DNA from: Deltaproteobacteria bacterium
Lineage (GTDB): Bacteria > Desulfobacterota > Desulfovibrionia > Desulfovibrionales > Desulfovibrionaceae
Length of the DNA: 7,466 bases
NCBI GenBank assembly: GCA_025350085.1
Contig: JANXYI010000438.1
Coordinates: 1-7,466, forward strand
Direction: 5' to 3'
Shown: one piece after another, positions 1-6,613 of the stretch
Layout of the letters: the number at the start of each line of letters is the position of its first letter
Position numbering within the stretch: the stretch's first letter is position 1
Translations under genes and position numbers: made by a program
Notes under the pieces: generated by a model
The model's database searches: none
What the model was told of the DNA's origin: nothing
What the model saw: only the letters and a program-made list of their open reading frames with translations

Positions 1-846
1 ATCACGCGCCAGCTGCTCTCCAGGCTGCATGTGCTGCGCTTCCGGGCGCTCACGCGGGAGGAGCTCTCGCGCATGGCCCGGCGCGGGGCCCAAGTCCTCG
101 GCCTGGAGTGGCCGGACGAGATCTTTGAGCTGCTGGCGTCCATGTCCGCGGGCGACGGCCGGGCCCTGCTCAATCTTGTGGAACACGTGGCGGCCATGCC
201 CAAGGAAAAGCTGGGCATCGAGGATCTGCGCCAGGCCCTGCCCGAGGTGGTCATCCGCGGCGACCGCGACGCGGACTCGCACTACGAGCTGGCCTCGGCG
301 CTCATCAAGTCCATCCGCGGCAGCGATGCCGACGCCGGGCTCTACTACCTGGCCTGCCTGCTGGAGAGCGGCGAGGACCCGCGCTTCATCTGCCGCAGGC
401 TCATCCTCTCGGCCTCGGAGGACATCGGCCTCGGCGATCCCCAGGCCCTGCCGCTGGCCGTGGCCTGCCAGCAGGCCGTGGAGTTCACGGGCATGCCCGA
501 GGGTTTCATCCCGCTGGCCGAGACCGTGATCTACCTGGCCCTGGCGCCCAAGAACAACGCCAGCTATGCCGCGTACCTGAATGCGCTGAAAGAGGTCCGC
601 GAGAACGGCCTTCTGCCCGTGCCCCTGCACCTGCGCAACGCCAGCACCACCCTGCACAAGGAGTGGGGCTACGGCCGGGGCTACAAGTACCCGCATGCCT
701 TTCCCCAGGCCTGGGTGGAGCAGGAATACCTGCCGCACGAGCTGGCCCAGCGCAAGGCCCAGTTCTATTTTCCGAAGAATGAGGGCGCGGAAGCCAGGCT
801 GCACACCTGGCTGGCCTCGCGCAACCGTGCGCCACGCAAGCCTTAA
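1..846 (+). CDS. rarA: RarA/MgsA replication-associated recombination ATPase, C-terminal part (5' end outside window)
   Basis: This is the C-terminal 281 residues of RarA (MgsA, the Mgs1/WRNIP1 family), a clamp-loader-like AAA+ ATPase that acts at stalled or damaged replication forks. The frame is open from base 1, so the start, Walker A and Walker B lie upstream of the window. What is visible begins at the end of the AAA+ core: LLSR (residues 5-8 of the fragment) is the usual arginine-finger position, and GDGRALLN (51-58) carries the sensor 2 arginine. The family's tetramerisation/MgsA_C domain follows, with hallmark stretches such as IKSIRGSDADAGLYYLA, SEDIGLGDP, PLHLRNA and GYGRGYKYPH. The C-terminus looks complete and ends in TAA at 844-846. 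The next gene converges on it with a 6 bp gap, and I see no clear hairpin terminator between them. Family assignment is near certain; the exact role in this organism is inferred from homologues. Confidence 0.95.
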   Translation: MTRQLLSRLHVLRFRALTREELSRMARRGAQVLGLEWPDEIFELLASMSAGDGRALLNLVEHVAAMPKEKLGIEDLRQALPEVVIRGDRDADSHYELASALIKSIRGSDADAGLYYLACLLESGEDPRFICRRLILSASEDIGLGDPQALPLAVACQQAVEFTGMPEGFIPLAETVIYLALAPKNNASYAAYLNALKEVRENGLLPVPLHLRNASTTLHKEWGYGRGYKYPHAFPQAWVEQEYLPHELAQRKAQFYFPKNEGAEARLHTWLASRNRAPRKP

Positions 847-852
847 ACAGCC

Positions 853-2124
853 CTAAGCCCCCTGCCCGCCCTTCTTGCTGTAGAGCTTGCGCCACTCGTC
901 CAGGAACAGGACCGCGGCGGCGAGCTCCGCCAGCTTGCCCTGCTGCTGGCGGATGGCCCAGACCAGATCCTCGAAGCTGGTGTCTGCCGGAAGGGCCAGG
1001 CGTTCCAACAGACCTGAGATGTCCTGGGCCAGCTCTGCCGGCAGGCCCTGGGCGGCCTGGACCTGAGCGCGGGGCTTGGGCCAGCCGGGCTGGCGCGAGG
1101 CCACGAAATCAAGCAGGGTCTGCATGCGCGCAGCATAGGTGTGTTCCTTGAGCACCCGGGCCTGGCCGCGCGCGGCAAAACCCTCGCGCTCCTCGGCCTG
1201 GTTCAGGAAATGCGCAATCTTGTCCTGCAGCTCGTCCATGCTGCCAAAGGTGGCCAGCTCGTCGTCGGCAAAGGCCTCGGGCATGAGGCTGCGGCGGTCC
1301 ACCAGCTGGAAGGCGCGGCAGGCCGCGATCTCGAAGGTGCGCGGGTTGATGAAGTCCCCGCCCGTGACCAGCTCCCTGGCCTGCACACTGGAGTGCAGGT
1401 TGATGTTCACCTTTGTGGCGTTGAAGATGCGCACGCAGTCCTCACTGGACACGCGCGCCCCAGCGAGCTGCACAAAGGGCGCGAGCACGCTGTCGCCGTC
1501 CCACTCCGTGCCCCAGAGCTTGAAGTCATGGTGGATGAGTTCGCGGAAGGCCACCCGGCGGTTGGGATAGCCTGCACCCATGAAGGAGACATCCGAGCCG
1601 AACCTGCGCTGCTCGGCAGTTGATAGTTCAAGTGGTTTATGAACTTCCGGGTGGGCGGCCAGGGGCAGGTACAGCGTGTTCTCCACGCCAATGGCCTGCA
1701 ATTCCTCGAATATCTCTTCCTTCTGGATGACGGCGAAAAAGTCGTAGTGCGGGGCAAAGCCCTTCCAGTAGGTGAACAGGCGGAAGTCCTCCACGAACCA
1801 CATGGCCGTAGCCACGCCATCGCGCTTGAGGCGCTTCAAGGCCTGGATGGACAGCGGGGCCTGGGCCTGGGCCAGCACCAGGTCCGGCTCAAAGGTCTCG
1901 ACCTTAGCCAGCACGGCCTGGGAGAGTACCTGCAGGTAGCTGTTCTCCAAATATTGCAGGCGGTCAGAGCCGACCTTGAGCCCGCCCAGGGCCTTGTACG
2001 CGGGGTAGAAATCCGGGGCCTCGAACACCTCCACCAGGTGCCCCAGCTGGCGCAGGGCCGCCGTACAATACCTGCCGATGGGCAGGGAGCCGCCATAGAG
2101 CGGCAGCACCACCAGTATCCTCAC
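853..2124 (-). CDS. CgeB-like GT-B glycosyltransferase
   Basis: A 423-residue protein resembling the CgeB / Glyco_trans_1_2 group of GT-B glycosyltransferases, probably cytoplasmic. The N-terminal half starts with a Rossmann-type strand (RILVVLPLYGGSLPIGRY) and includes PDLVLAQAQAPLS (80-92) and MWFVEDFRLF (108-117). The C-terminal half has VSFMGAGYPNRR (179-190), NINLHSS (240-246) and NPRTFEIAACRAFQLVDRR (260-278), the diagnostic block of this group, then HTYAAR near 328-333. The last ~75 residues are a mostly helical tail I cannot assign. The start is GTG at 2124-2122, supported by AAGGGG (2136-2131) six bases upstream; no ATG start is better placed. It lies downstream of, and in the same direction as, a family 9 glycosyltransferase, which suggests a shared role in a surface polysaccharide, LPS or protein glycan. 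Donor and acceptor are unknown. Fold is fairly sure, substrate is not. Confidence 0.8.
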   Translation of the reverse strand: MRILVVLPLYGGSLPIGRYCTAALRQLGHLVEVFEAPDFYPAYKALGGLKVGSDRLQYLENSYLQVLSQAVLAKVETFEPDLVLAQAQAPLSIQALKRLKRDGVATAMWFVEDFRLFTYWKGFAPHYDFFAVIQKEEIFEELQAIGVENTLYLPLAAHPEVHKPLELSTAEQRRFGSDVSFMGAGYPNRRVAFRELIHHDFKLWGTEWDGDSVLAPFVQLAGARVSSEDCVRIFNATKVNINLHSSVQARELVTGGDFINPRTFEIAACRAFQLVDRRSLMPEAFADDELATFGSMDELQDKIAHFLNQAEEREGFAARGQARVLKEHTYAARMQTLLDFVASRQPGWPKPRAQVQAAQGLPAELAQDISGLLERLALPADTSFEDLVWAIRQQQGKLAELAAAVLFLDEWRKLYSKKGGQGA

Positions 2125-2198
2125 CTGCGCCCCCTTGCAGCGTTACGTATCCATCTGCGCATTCCGGCCAATCCTGATCGCAAATCCACAAAAACAAT

Positions 2199-2227
2199 GG
2201 TATAGATAATCTCTAGACTTTCTTTAA
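2199..2227 (-). promoter_or_regulatory. weak candidate promoter for the CgeB-like glycosyltransferase gene
   Basis: The 99 bp gap between the two minus-strand glycosyltransferase genes is AT-richer than its surroundings at about 2181-2227. On the minus strand it holds TTAAAG (2227-2222), a 17-base spacer and TATACC (2204-2199), a poor -35 and a fair -10 match. It would give a leader of about 70 bases and would overlap the upstream gene's stop codon. No strong terminator hairpin is visible in the gap, so read-through from the upstream gene is equally possible. Confidence 0.2.
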
Positions 2228-3546
2228 CATCCGGCAATAACGGTATTTTGTTCCATCTCACTATCCAAGGCCCCCAATCTGGCCCAGGAGGATTCCAGGT
2301 CCGGCACCAGCCAGTCGCGCTCGGTGTACAGGCGCTCGGCCAGCTCGTTCAGCACAGCCGAAGGCTGGCCGCCCTGCCCTGCCCCCAAATGCGCTGCCAG
2401 GAAATCGCGGAAATGCGCGCGCAGGGCAGCAACGCTGTCCGGCCCGGCCAGGGCCGTGAAGGTCAGGCCCAGGCTGTCTGTTGTGGAGGCAAAGGCCGCG
2501 AGGCCCGGCGGCAGATGCCCGGCCTCGCGCGTGGCGAGATAGCGCACCAGCCCGGGCGCGCTGAAGGGGCGCAGGCATTCCACCTGCGCTTCCACCAGAG
2601 AGGAACAGGGCTGGGACTCCAGGCAGGGCGCGCAGTCCGCATTGGCCTGGAGCACCAGATGCCCCTGCCCGTAGGGCCCGGTCTCGAAGCACCAGGCCGA
2701 GGACAGGAAGGTGGCCAGCACCGGCACGCCCAAATGTGCGGCTAGGTGCATGGTGCCGGTATCCGGGGTCAACAACTGGTCCAGCCCCCCGACCACGTCC
2801 ACGAGCCCGGGCCAGTCCGTGGCCCCGCACAGGTTGCGCACAGCATTCGCGTGCCGTGCCGGGAGTTCGCGCGCAAGCTGCCGCGCAGCCTGGGCTTCGG
2901 ACTTACTCCCAAGCAGCGTGAGCCCTCCGCCGCGCAGGTCAAGGAGCGCCGTGACCAGCCCGGCCAGGATCTTGGGCGGCAGGGAACGCCGGGACTCGCG
3001 TCCGGCCAGGACCACACCCAGGCCCCCGCCTTTTCCCGTTGCCACAAAGTTGACCTCGTCTGCGGCCACAGGTGCCGGGTGGTGCCAGGCCCAGAAATCC
3101 GCGATATTGAGCCCGAGGCGGCGCATGGAGGACCAGCGCATGGCCAGCCTGGCCCACTGGCCCACAATCTCCTGGCCGTCTTTCCACACGTGCCCGCGCA
3201 CCAGGGCCGGGTCAAAGAGCGCGGCCAGGCGGAAGTTCAGGGGCGAAAAGTTGAGGTTGTACACCCGGTCAAAGGACATGCCCGCCAGTTCGCGGAAGGC
3301 CGGGACGTTCTTCGTGAGCAGCAGGCGCGCCTGTTCCCCGCGCGGGAGTTTGGCCAGGGCCGTGCCGTGGGCCGTGATGGGATGCAGGACCACTGCCGGG
3401 TACAAGAGCCGGGCCAGCGGCGCCAGCGACTCGTCCAGGCACAGGTGGACCTGGCTGTCCGGCTCCCGCACAAGCGACAACAGCAGGCGCTTGGTCTGCA
3501 CGAGGTCGCCGAAGCGGGCCAGCTGGATGACGAGGGAGGCGGACAT
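2224..3546 (-). CDS. Family 9 glycosyltransferase (ADP-heptose:LPS heptosyltransferase type)
   Basis: A 440-residue GT-B enzyme of glycosyltransferase family 9, whose members transfer heptose and related sugars to LPS core or other surface glycans. The N-terminus IQLARFGDLVQTKRLLLSL (7-25) is the family's acceptor-side signature. The nucleotide-sugar side shows LGVVLAGRESRRSLP (176-190), RNLCGATDW (237-245) and PDTGTMHLAAHLGVPV (261-276), which is the conserved D-[ST]-G-x-MH motif. A cysteine cluster follows, C305-A-P-C308, C314 and C324, as in many GT9 proteins. The last ~100 residues exceed the usual GT9 length of about 320-350 and have no recognised domain. I chose ATG at 3546-3544 because the family motif begins at once after it and AGGAGA (3564-3559) lies 12 bases upstream; an in-frame start at 3594 would add 16 non-conserved residues. 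It is the first gene of the minus-strand pair. Sugar and acceptor are not predictable here. Confidence 0.85.
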   Translation of the reverse strand: MSASLVIQLARFGDLVQTKRLLLSLVREPDSQVHLCLDESLAPLARLLYPAVVLHPITAHGTALAKLPRGEQARLLLTKNVPAFRELAGMSFDRVYNLNFSPLNFRLAALFDPALVRGHVWKDGQEIVGQWARLAMRWSSMRRLGLNIADFWAWHHPAPVAADEVNFVATGKGGGLGVVLAGRESRRSLPPKILAGLVTALLDLRGGGLTLLGSKSEAQAARQLARELPARHANAVRNLCGATDWPGLVDVVGGLDQLLTPDTGTMHLAAHLGVPVLATFLSSAWCFETGPYGQGHLVLQANADCAPCLESQPCSSLVEAQVECLRPFSAPGLVRYLATREAGHLPPGLAAFASTTDSLGLTFTALAGPDSVAALRAHFRDFLAAHLGAGQGGQPSAVLNELAERLYTERDWLVPDLESSWARLGALDSEMEQNTVIAGC

Positions 3547-3594
3547 GGGCCGGGTGGGTCTCCTGTGCAGGGTGTTGTGGCAATGTTCAGGCAC

Positions 3595-3622
3595 CCTATC
3601 CCAGGGCCGGGGAATCTGGCAA
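3595..3622 (-). promoter_or_regulatory. weak candidate promoter for the family 9 glycosyltransferase
   Basis: On the minus strand, TTGCCA (3622-3617, four of six to the -35 consensus) is followed after 16 bases by GATAGG (3600-3595), a weak -10 match. Transcription would start near 3588 and give a leader of about 40 bases containing the AGGAGA ribosome binding site. The -35 hexamer is also one arm of the inverted repeat at 3617-3639. The call rests only on consensus and placement in the divergent gap. Confidence 0.2.
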
Positions 3623-3639
3623 GAATGCCTGCATTGCCA
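3617..3639. repeat. Inverted repeat in the divergent intergenic region, possible operator
   Basis: A 23 bp imperfect palindrome with perfect outer arms TGGCAA (3617-3622) and TTGCCA (3634-3639). A second, overlapping pair lies inside: AATGC (3624-3628) and GCATT (3631-3635). It sits between the divergent glycosyltransferase and tetrapyrrole transcription units, directly upstream of the plus-strand -35 candidate at 3641. That is where a regulator of either unit could bind. It does not match any operator I know for Desulfovibrio-type Rex, Fur or HcpR. There is no T-tract, so a terminator is unlikely. A regulatory role is inference. Confidence 0.35.
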
Positions 3640-3640
3640 T

Positions 3641-3670
3641 TTTACAGACCGGGCAAGGATTTGCTATGCT
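3641..3670 (+). promoter_or_regulatory. Candidate sigma70-type promoter of the sirC-ccsA-hemA operon
   Basis: TTTACA (3641-3646, five of six to the -35 consensus), an 18-base spacer and TATGCT (3665-3670, four of six to the -10 consensus) lie just before the first plus-strand gene. The predicted transcription start, about seven bases after the -10, falls at or next to the ATG at 3677. The mRNA would then be leaderless or nearly so. The only Shine-Dalgarno-like bases, AAGGA (3655-3659), would lie 17 bases from the ATG and inside the promoter. Confidence 0.4.
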
Positions 3671-3676
3671 TGGCCG

Positions 3677-4354
3677 ATGCGCTACTACCCCATGTTCGTG
3701 AGCCTTGAGGGCCGGTCTTGCCTCGTGGTGGGCGCGGGCCAGGTGGGCCTGCGCAAGATCGAGACCCTGGCCGACGCTCATGCTGCCAGCATCCTCATAA
3801 TTGACCGCAATCAGCCGGAGGCGGCCCTGCGTACGCTGCTGGAGCGGCCCGGCCTCAGGTTTGCCCAGCGCGACTTTCAGGAGGCTGACCTGGACGGGGT
3901 GTTCCTGGCCATCGCCTCCACCAGCAGTCCTGCGGTCAACCAACAGATCAGCGACCTCTGCCTGGCGCGCGGGGTGCTCTGCAACATCGTGGACCAGCCG
4001 GAACAGTGCTCCTTCATCGTACCGGCCACGGTCCAGCGCGGCGAGCTGACCATGGCCGTGTCCACGGGCGGCCAGAGCCCGGCCCTGGCCAAGCGCATCC
4101 GCAAGGACTTGCAGGAAGCCTATGGTCAGGAGTATGCCCTGTTCCTCGACCTCATGGGTCGGCTCAGGCCGCGCGTATTGTCGCTGGGCCAGGACACCGG
4201 GGCCAACACCGAGACCTTCCGCTCCCTGGTGGGCTCACGCCTGCTGGAAGCCCTGAAAAATGGCGACACGGCCCTGGCCCAGGCGGAGCTCCTCGCCCAT
4301 ATTCCGCCCCAACTGCACGACCAGATCACGGAGATCCTGCATGGCCCTGCCTGA
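3677..4354 (+). CDS. sirC: Precorrin-2 dehydrogenase (possibly also sirohydrochlorin ferrochelatase), SirC/MET8/CysG-N type
   Basis: A 225-residue cytoplasmic enzyme matching the N-terminal module of CysG and yeast Met8. It oxidises precorrin-2 to sirohydrochlorin with NAD+, and in some homologues also inserts iron to give siroheme. The NAD-binding Rossmann motif is GAGQVG (19-24). The next conserved block is NIVDQPEQCSFIVPA (103-117), where Asp106 matches the catalytic aspartate of Met8/CysG. STGGQSPALAKRIR (129-142) is the usual start of the dimerisation/C-terminal part. No methyltransferase domain is fused, so precorrin-2 must come from a gene elsewhere. The ATG at 3677 puts the MRYYPMFV start where the family begins; ATG at 3692 is a less likely alternative. 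The 3' end overlaps ccsA by 14 nt. Siroheme feeds sulfite reductases, and in sulfate reducers also heme synthesis. Whether it has chelatase activity cannot be told from sequence. Confidence 0.9.
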   Translation: MRYYPMFVSLEGRSCLVVGAGQVGLRKIETLADAHAASILIIDRNQPEAALRTLLERPGLRFAQRDFQEADLDGVFLAIASTSSPAVNQQISDLCLARGVLCNIVDQPEQCSFIVPATVQRGELTMAVSTGGQSPALAKRIRKDLQEAYGQEYALFLDLMGRLRPRVLSLGQDTGANTETFRSLVGSRLLEALKNGDTALAQAELLAHIPPQLHDQITEILHGPA

Positions 4355-5174
4355 TTTGCTCCCGATCCTCGTCATCGGCCTGTACTTCCTGGGCACCGTG
4401 CTGTTCGTCGTGGGCTCGGCCCTGCGTCAGGAGCTGCTCAAGAACGCAGCCCTGGGGCTGGCCGCCCTGGGCTTTGCCCTGCACACCATGGACCTGGCGC
4501 AGCTGGCGGCCGGGGCGGACGCGGCCCAGGCGCTCACTGCCGGGCGCTTCCTGTTCTGTCTGCTCGGCTGGGGCATCCTGTTCATCTTCCTGCTGCTCTG
4601 GTGGCGGCTCAAGCTCAAGTTCCTGGCCGTGGTGGCCATGCCGCTTTCGCTGGTGCTGTACATCGCGGCCAATGCCACGGCCGGGGTGAGCGCCAAGCTG
4701 CCGCCCATGCTCTCGGGCCTGTTTTTCCTGCTGCACATCGGCACGCTGTTCGCCAGTATGGCCCTGCTCGCCATGGCCTTTGGCGCCGGGCTGGCCTTCC
4801 TGCATCTGGAAAAGCGCATCAAGACCAAGGCGGGCCTGAAACATTTCCAGAAGGACATGCCCTCGCTCGACACCTTTGACCGCGTGAACCACTTCGTCAG
4901 CCTGGCCGGGTTCCCGCTGTACACGCTCGGCCTGGCCTCGGGCTATGTCTGGGCCTGGCTTTCGGCCCGGCGCGTGTTCTCGCTGGACCCCAAGGAGATC
5001 ATGGCGCTGATCATCCTGGTGCTCTACGCCTACCTGTTCCACCAGCGCCTGGCCATGGGCTGGCGGGGCCGCAAGCCCGCGGTCATGGCCATCTGCGTGT
5101 TCCTGCTCACCGTGCTGTCCATGCTCGGCATCAACTTCCTGGTGCCCACAACCTTCCACGGGTTCAAGCCGTAA
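4341..5174 (+). CDS. ccsA: CcsA/HemX-like cytochrome c assembly family membrane protein
   Basis: A 277-residue integral membrane protein with about eight hydrophobic segments (roughly 5-27, 34-52, 70-88, 94-112, 123-153, 186-206, 220-238, 246-268). It belongs to the CcsA/CcmC/HemX family of heme-handling proteins. The WWD region is recognisable but degenerate: GYVWAW (201-206) and SLDPKE (214-219) remain, while the tryptophans that normally precede DPKE are missing. His132, His184, His234 and His273 are candidate heme ligands, and the C-terminus INFLVPTTFHGF resembles the usual CcsA ending. Loss of the tryptophans fits the HemX branch, whose members sit next to hemA in several bacteria and may affect HemA level or heme transfer. 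The start ATG at 4341 has GGAG (4330-4333) seven bases upstream and lies inside the end of sirC. Its stop shares a base with the hemA start (TAATG). Family is sure; choice between cytochrome c maturation and a HemX role is open. Confidence 0.88.
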   Translation: MALPDLLPILVIGLYFLGTVLFVVGSALRQELLKNAALGLAALGFALHTMDLAQLAAGADAAQALTAGRFLFCLLGWGILFIFLLLWWRLKLKFLAVVAMPLSLVLYIAANATAGVSAKLPPMLSGLFFLLHIGTLFASMALLAMAFGAGLAFLHLEKRIKTKAGLKHFQKDMPSLDTFDRVNHFVSLAGFPLYTLGLASGYVWAWLSARRVFSLDPKEIMALIILVLYAYLFHQRLAMGWRGRKPAVMAICVFLLTVLSMLGINFLVPTTFHGFKP

Positions 5175-6610
5175 TGGAAAAGATCATCCACCTGGTGGGG
5201 CTGAACCACCGCACCGCAGGCGTGGACGTGCGCGAGAAGTTCGCGCTCACAAACGTCGCGGACTTCGAAAAGAGCCTGCTTGAGGCCTGCCCCCTGCGCG
5301 AGGTCCTGGCCCTGTCCACCTGCAACCGCGTGGAGATCCTCGTGGTGGCGGACAATGAACGCTGCGCAGGCATCGACCTGGCCGAGGCCGTGCTGGCCCA
5401 CTGGGCCGAGACCTGCCAGGGTGATCCCGAGACCTTGCGCAGCCATACCTACCTCCACGCGGGCTTGGACGCCGTGACGCACCTGTTCTGCGTGGCCGCC
5501 AGCCTGGATTCCATGGTCATGGGCGAGCCGCAGATCCTGGGCCAGCTCAAGACCAGCTACCGCAAGGCCGTGGAGACCGGCACGGCCCGGGTCATCATCA
5601 ACCGCCTGCTGCACAAGTCTTTTTCCGTGGCCAAGCGCGTACGCACCGAGACGGCCATTGCCTCAAGCGCCGTGTCCATCAGCTACGCGGCCGTGGAGCT
5701 GGCCAAGAAGATCTTCGGCGAGCTGACCGGCAAGACGGCCATGCTCGTGGGCGCGGGCGAAATGGCCGAGCTGGCTGCCACGCATCTGCTGGCCTCGGGC
5801 ATCGAGAAGCTGTTTATCTGCAACCGCACCTACGCACGCGCCCAGGAACTGGCCAAGACCATGCACGGCGAGGCCGTGTTTTTCGAGGACATGGTCGAGC
5901 AGCTCAAGGGCGTGGACATAGTCATCAGCTCCACAGGCTCGCCCACGGCCATCATCAGGGCCAGGGACATTCGCGAGGTACTCAAAAAACGCCGCAACCG
6001 GGCCATGTTCTTCATCGACATCGCGGTGCCGCGCGACATCGACCCGGACGTCAACGGCCTGGACAACGTCTACCTCTACGACATCGACGACCTGAAGGAG
6101 GTTGTGGAGGAGAACATGAGCGCGCGCCAGGGCGAGGCGGTCAAGGCCCGGGCCATCGTGGACATCGAGACCCAGGCCTTTGCCAGCTGGCTCAAGGCCC
6201 TGGCCCTGCAGCCGACCATCACCGACCTGCTGGGCCGGGCCGAGGAAGTGGCAGGCCGCGAGCTGGCCAAGACCCTCAAGCGCCTGGGCGCGGTGGACGA
6301 CGAGACCCGGCAGGCCCTGGAGGTGCTGGTCAGCTCTGTCAGCCGCAAGCTCCTGCACGAGCCCATCTGCTTCCTCAAGCGCCGCACGCGCGAGGAAGGC
6401 ACGGCCGAGCGCTTCATCGACATGACCCGGCGCATCTTCAACCTCGACGCCGATCAGGTGAGCCCGGACGCGCACCTGGACCGCCGCACCCTTGAGGACG
6501 AAACCATCGACTGCGAGTGCTGCCGCGAAGATGCGCTTCAAGATCCTGGCGACACGGAGCCCCAAAATCCTCACGACGACGATCCGCAGAAGCCTGAGGG
6601 CAGGGACTAG
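5174..6610 (+). CDS. hemA: Glutamyl-tRNA reductase
   Basis: A 478-residue cytoplasmic enzyme that reduces glutamyl-tRNA(Glu) with NADPH to glutamate-1-semialdehyde, the committed step of C5-pathway tetrapyrrole synthesis. GLNHRTAGVDVREKFAL (9-25) opens the catalytic domain. Cys50 in LSTCNRVEI is the nucleophile, and His103 followed by SLDSMVMGEPQILGQ (110-124) completes the active site. The NADPH domain has GAGEMA (193-198) and ICNRTYARAQELA; the helical dimerisation domain covers about 330-440. The protein is some 50-60 residues longer than typical HemA (about 420). The excess is a C-terminal tail with a Cys-x-Cys-Cys cluster (447, 449, 450) and an acidic, proline-rich end. The ATG at 5174 overlaps the ccsA stop by one base and lacks a good ribosome binding site, so translation is probably coupled. 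All key catalytic residues are present. Confidence 0.97.
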   Translation: MEKIIHLVGLNHRTAGVDVREKFALTNVADFEKSLLEACPLREVLALSTCNRVEILVVADNERCAGIDLAEAVLAHWAETCQGDPETLRSHTYLHAGLDAVTHLFCVAASLDSMVMGEPQILGQLKTSYRKAVETGTARVIINRLLHKSFSVAKRVRTETAIASSAVSISYAAVELAKKIFGELTGKTAMLVGAGEMAELAATHLLASGIEKLFICNRTYARAQELAKTMHGEAVFFEDMVEQLKGVDIVISSTGSPTAIIRARDIREVLKKRRNRAMFFIDIAVPRDIDPDVNGLDNVYLYDIDDLKEVVEENMSARQGEAVKARAIVDIETQAFASWLKALALQPTITDLLGRAEEVAGRELAKTLKRLGAVDDETRQALEVLVSSVSRKLLHEPICFLKRRTREEGTAERFIDMTRRIFNLDADQVSPDAHLDRRTLEDETIDCECCREDALQDPGDTEPQNPHDDDPQKPEGRD

Positions 6611-6613
6611 GCC

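Noticed and set aside
834..870. Bidirectional terminator between the converging rarA and glycosyltransferase genes
   Set aside because: The gap is 6 bp, and I found no stable stem followed by a T-tract on either strand; the TTAAG/TAAGC similarities do not pair well.
2201..2215. Short inverted repeat TAGA...TCTA after the family 9 glycosyltransferase as a terminator
   Set aside because: The stem is only four AT-rich pairs and would not be stable enough for intrinsic termination.
3617..3639. Sigma54 promoter on the minus strand (TGGCA ... TTGCC)
   Set aside because: The spacing between the GG and GC elements is 16 bases rather than 10, so it does not fit the -24/-12 consensus.
2711..3676. Upstream extension of the sirC frame, open back to 2711
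   Set aside because: The extra residues lie antisense to the family 9 glycosyltransferase and are Arg/Ser-rich without domains. The SirC family start fits ATG 3677.
4326..5159. Long minus-strand open frame opposite ccsA
   Set aside because: Its translation is a Gln/His/Glu-rich mirror of a membrane protein's codons, with no recognisable domain. The plus-strand reading has clear membrane helices and the CcsA pattern.
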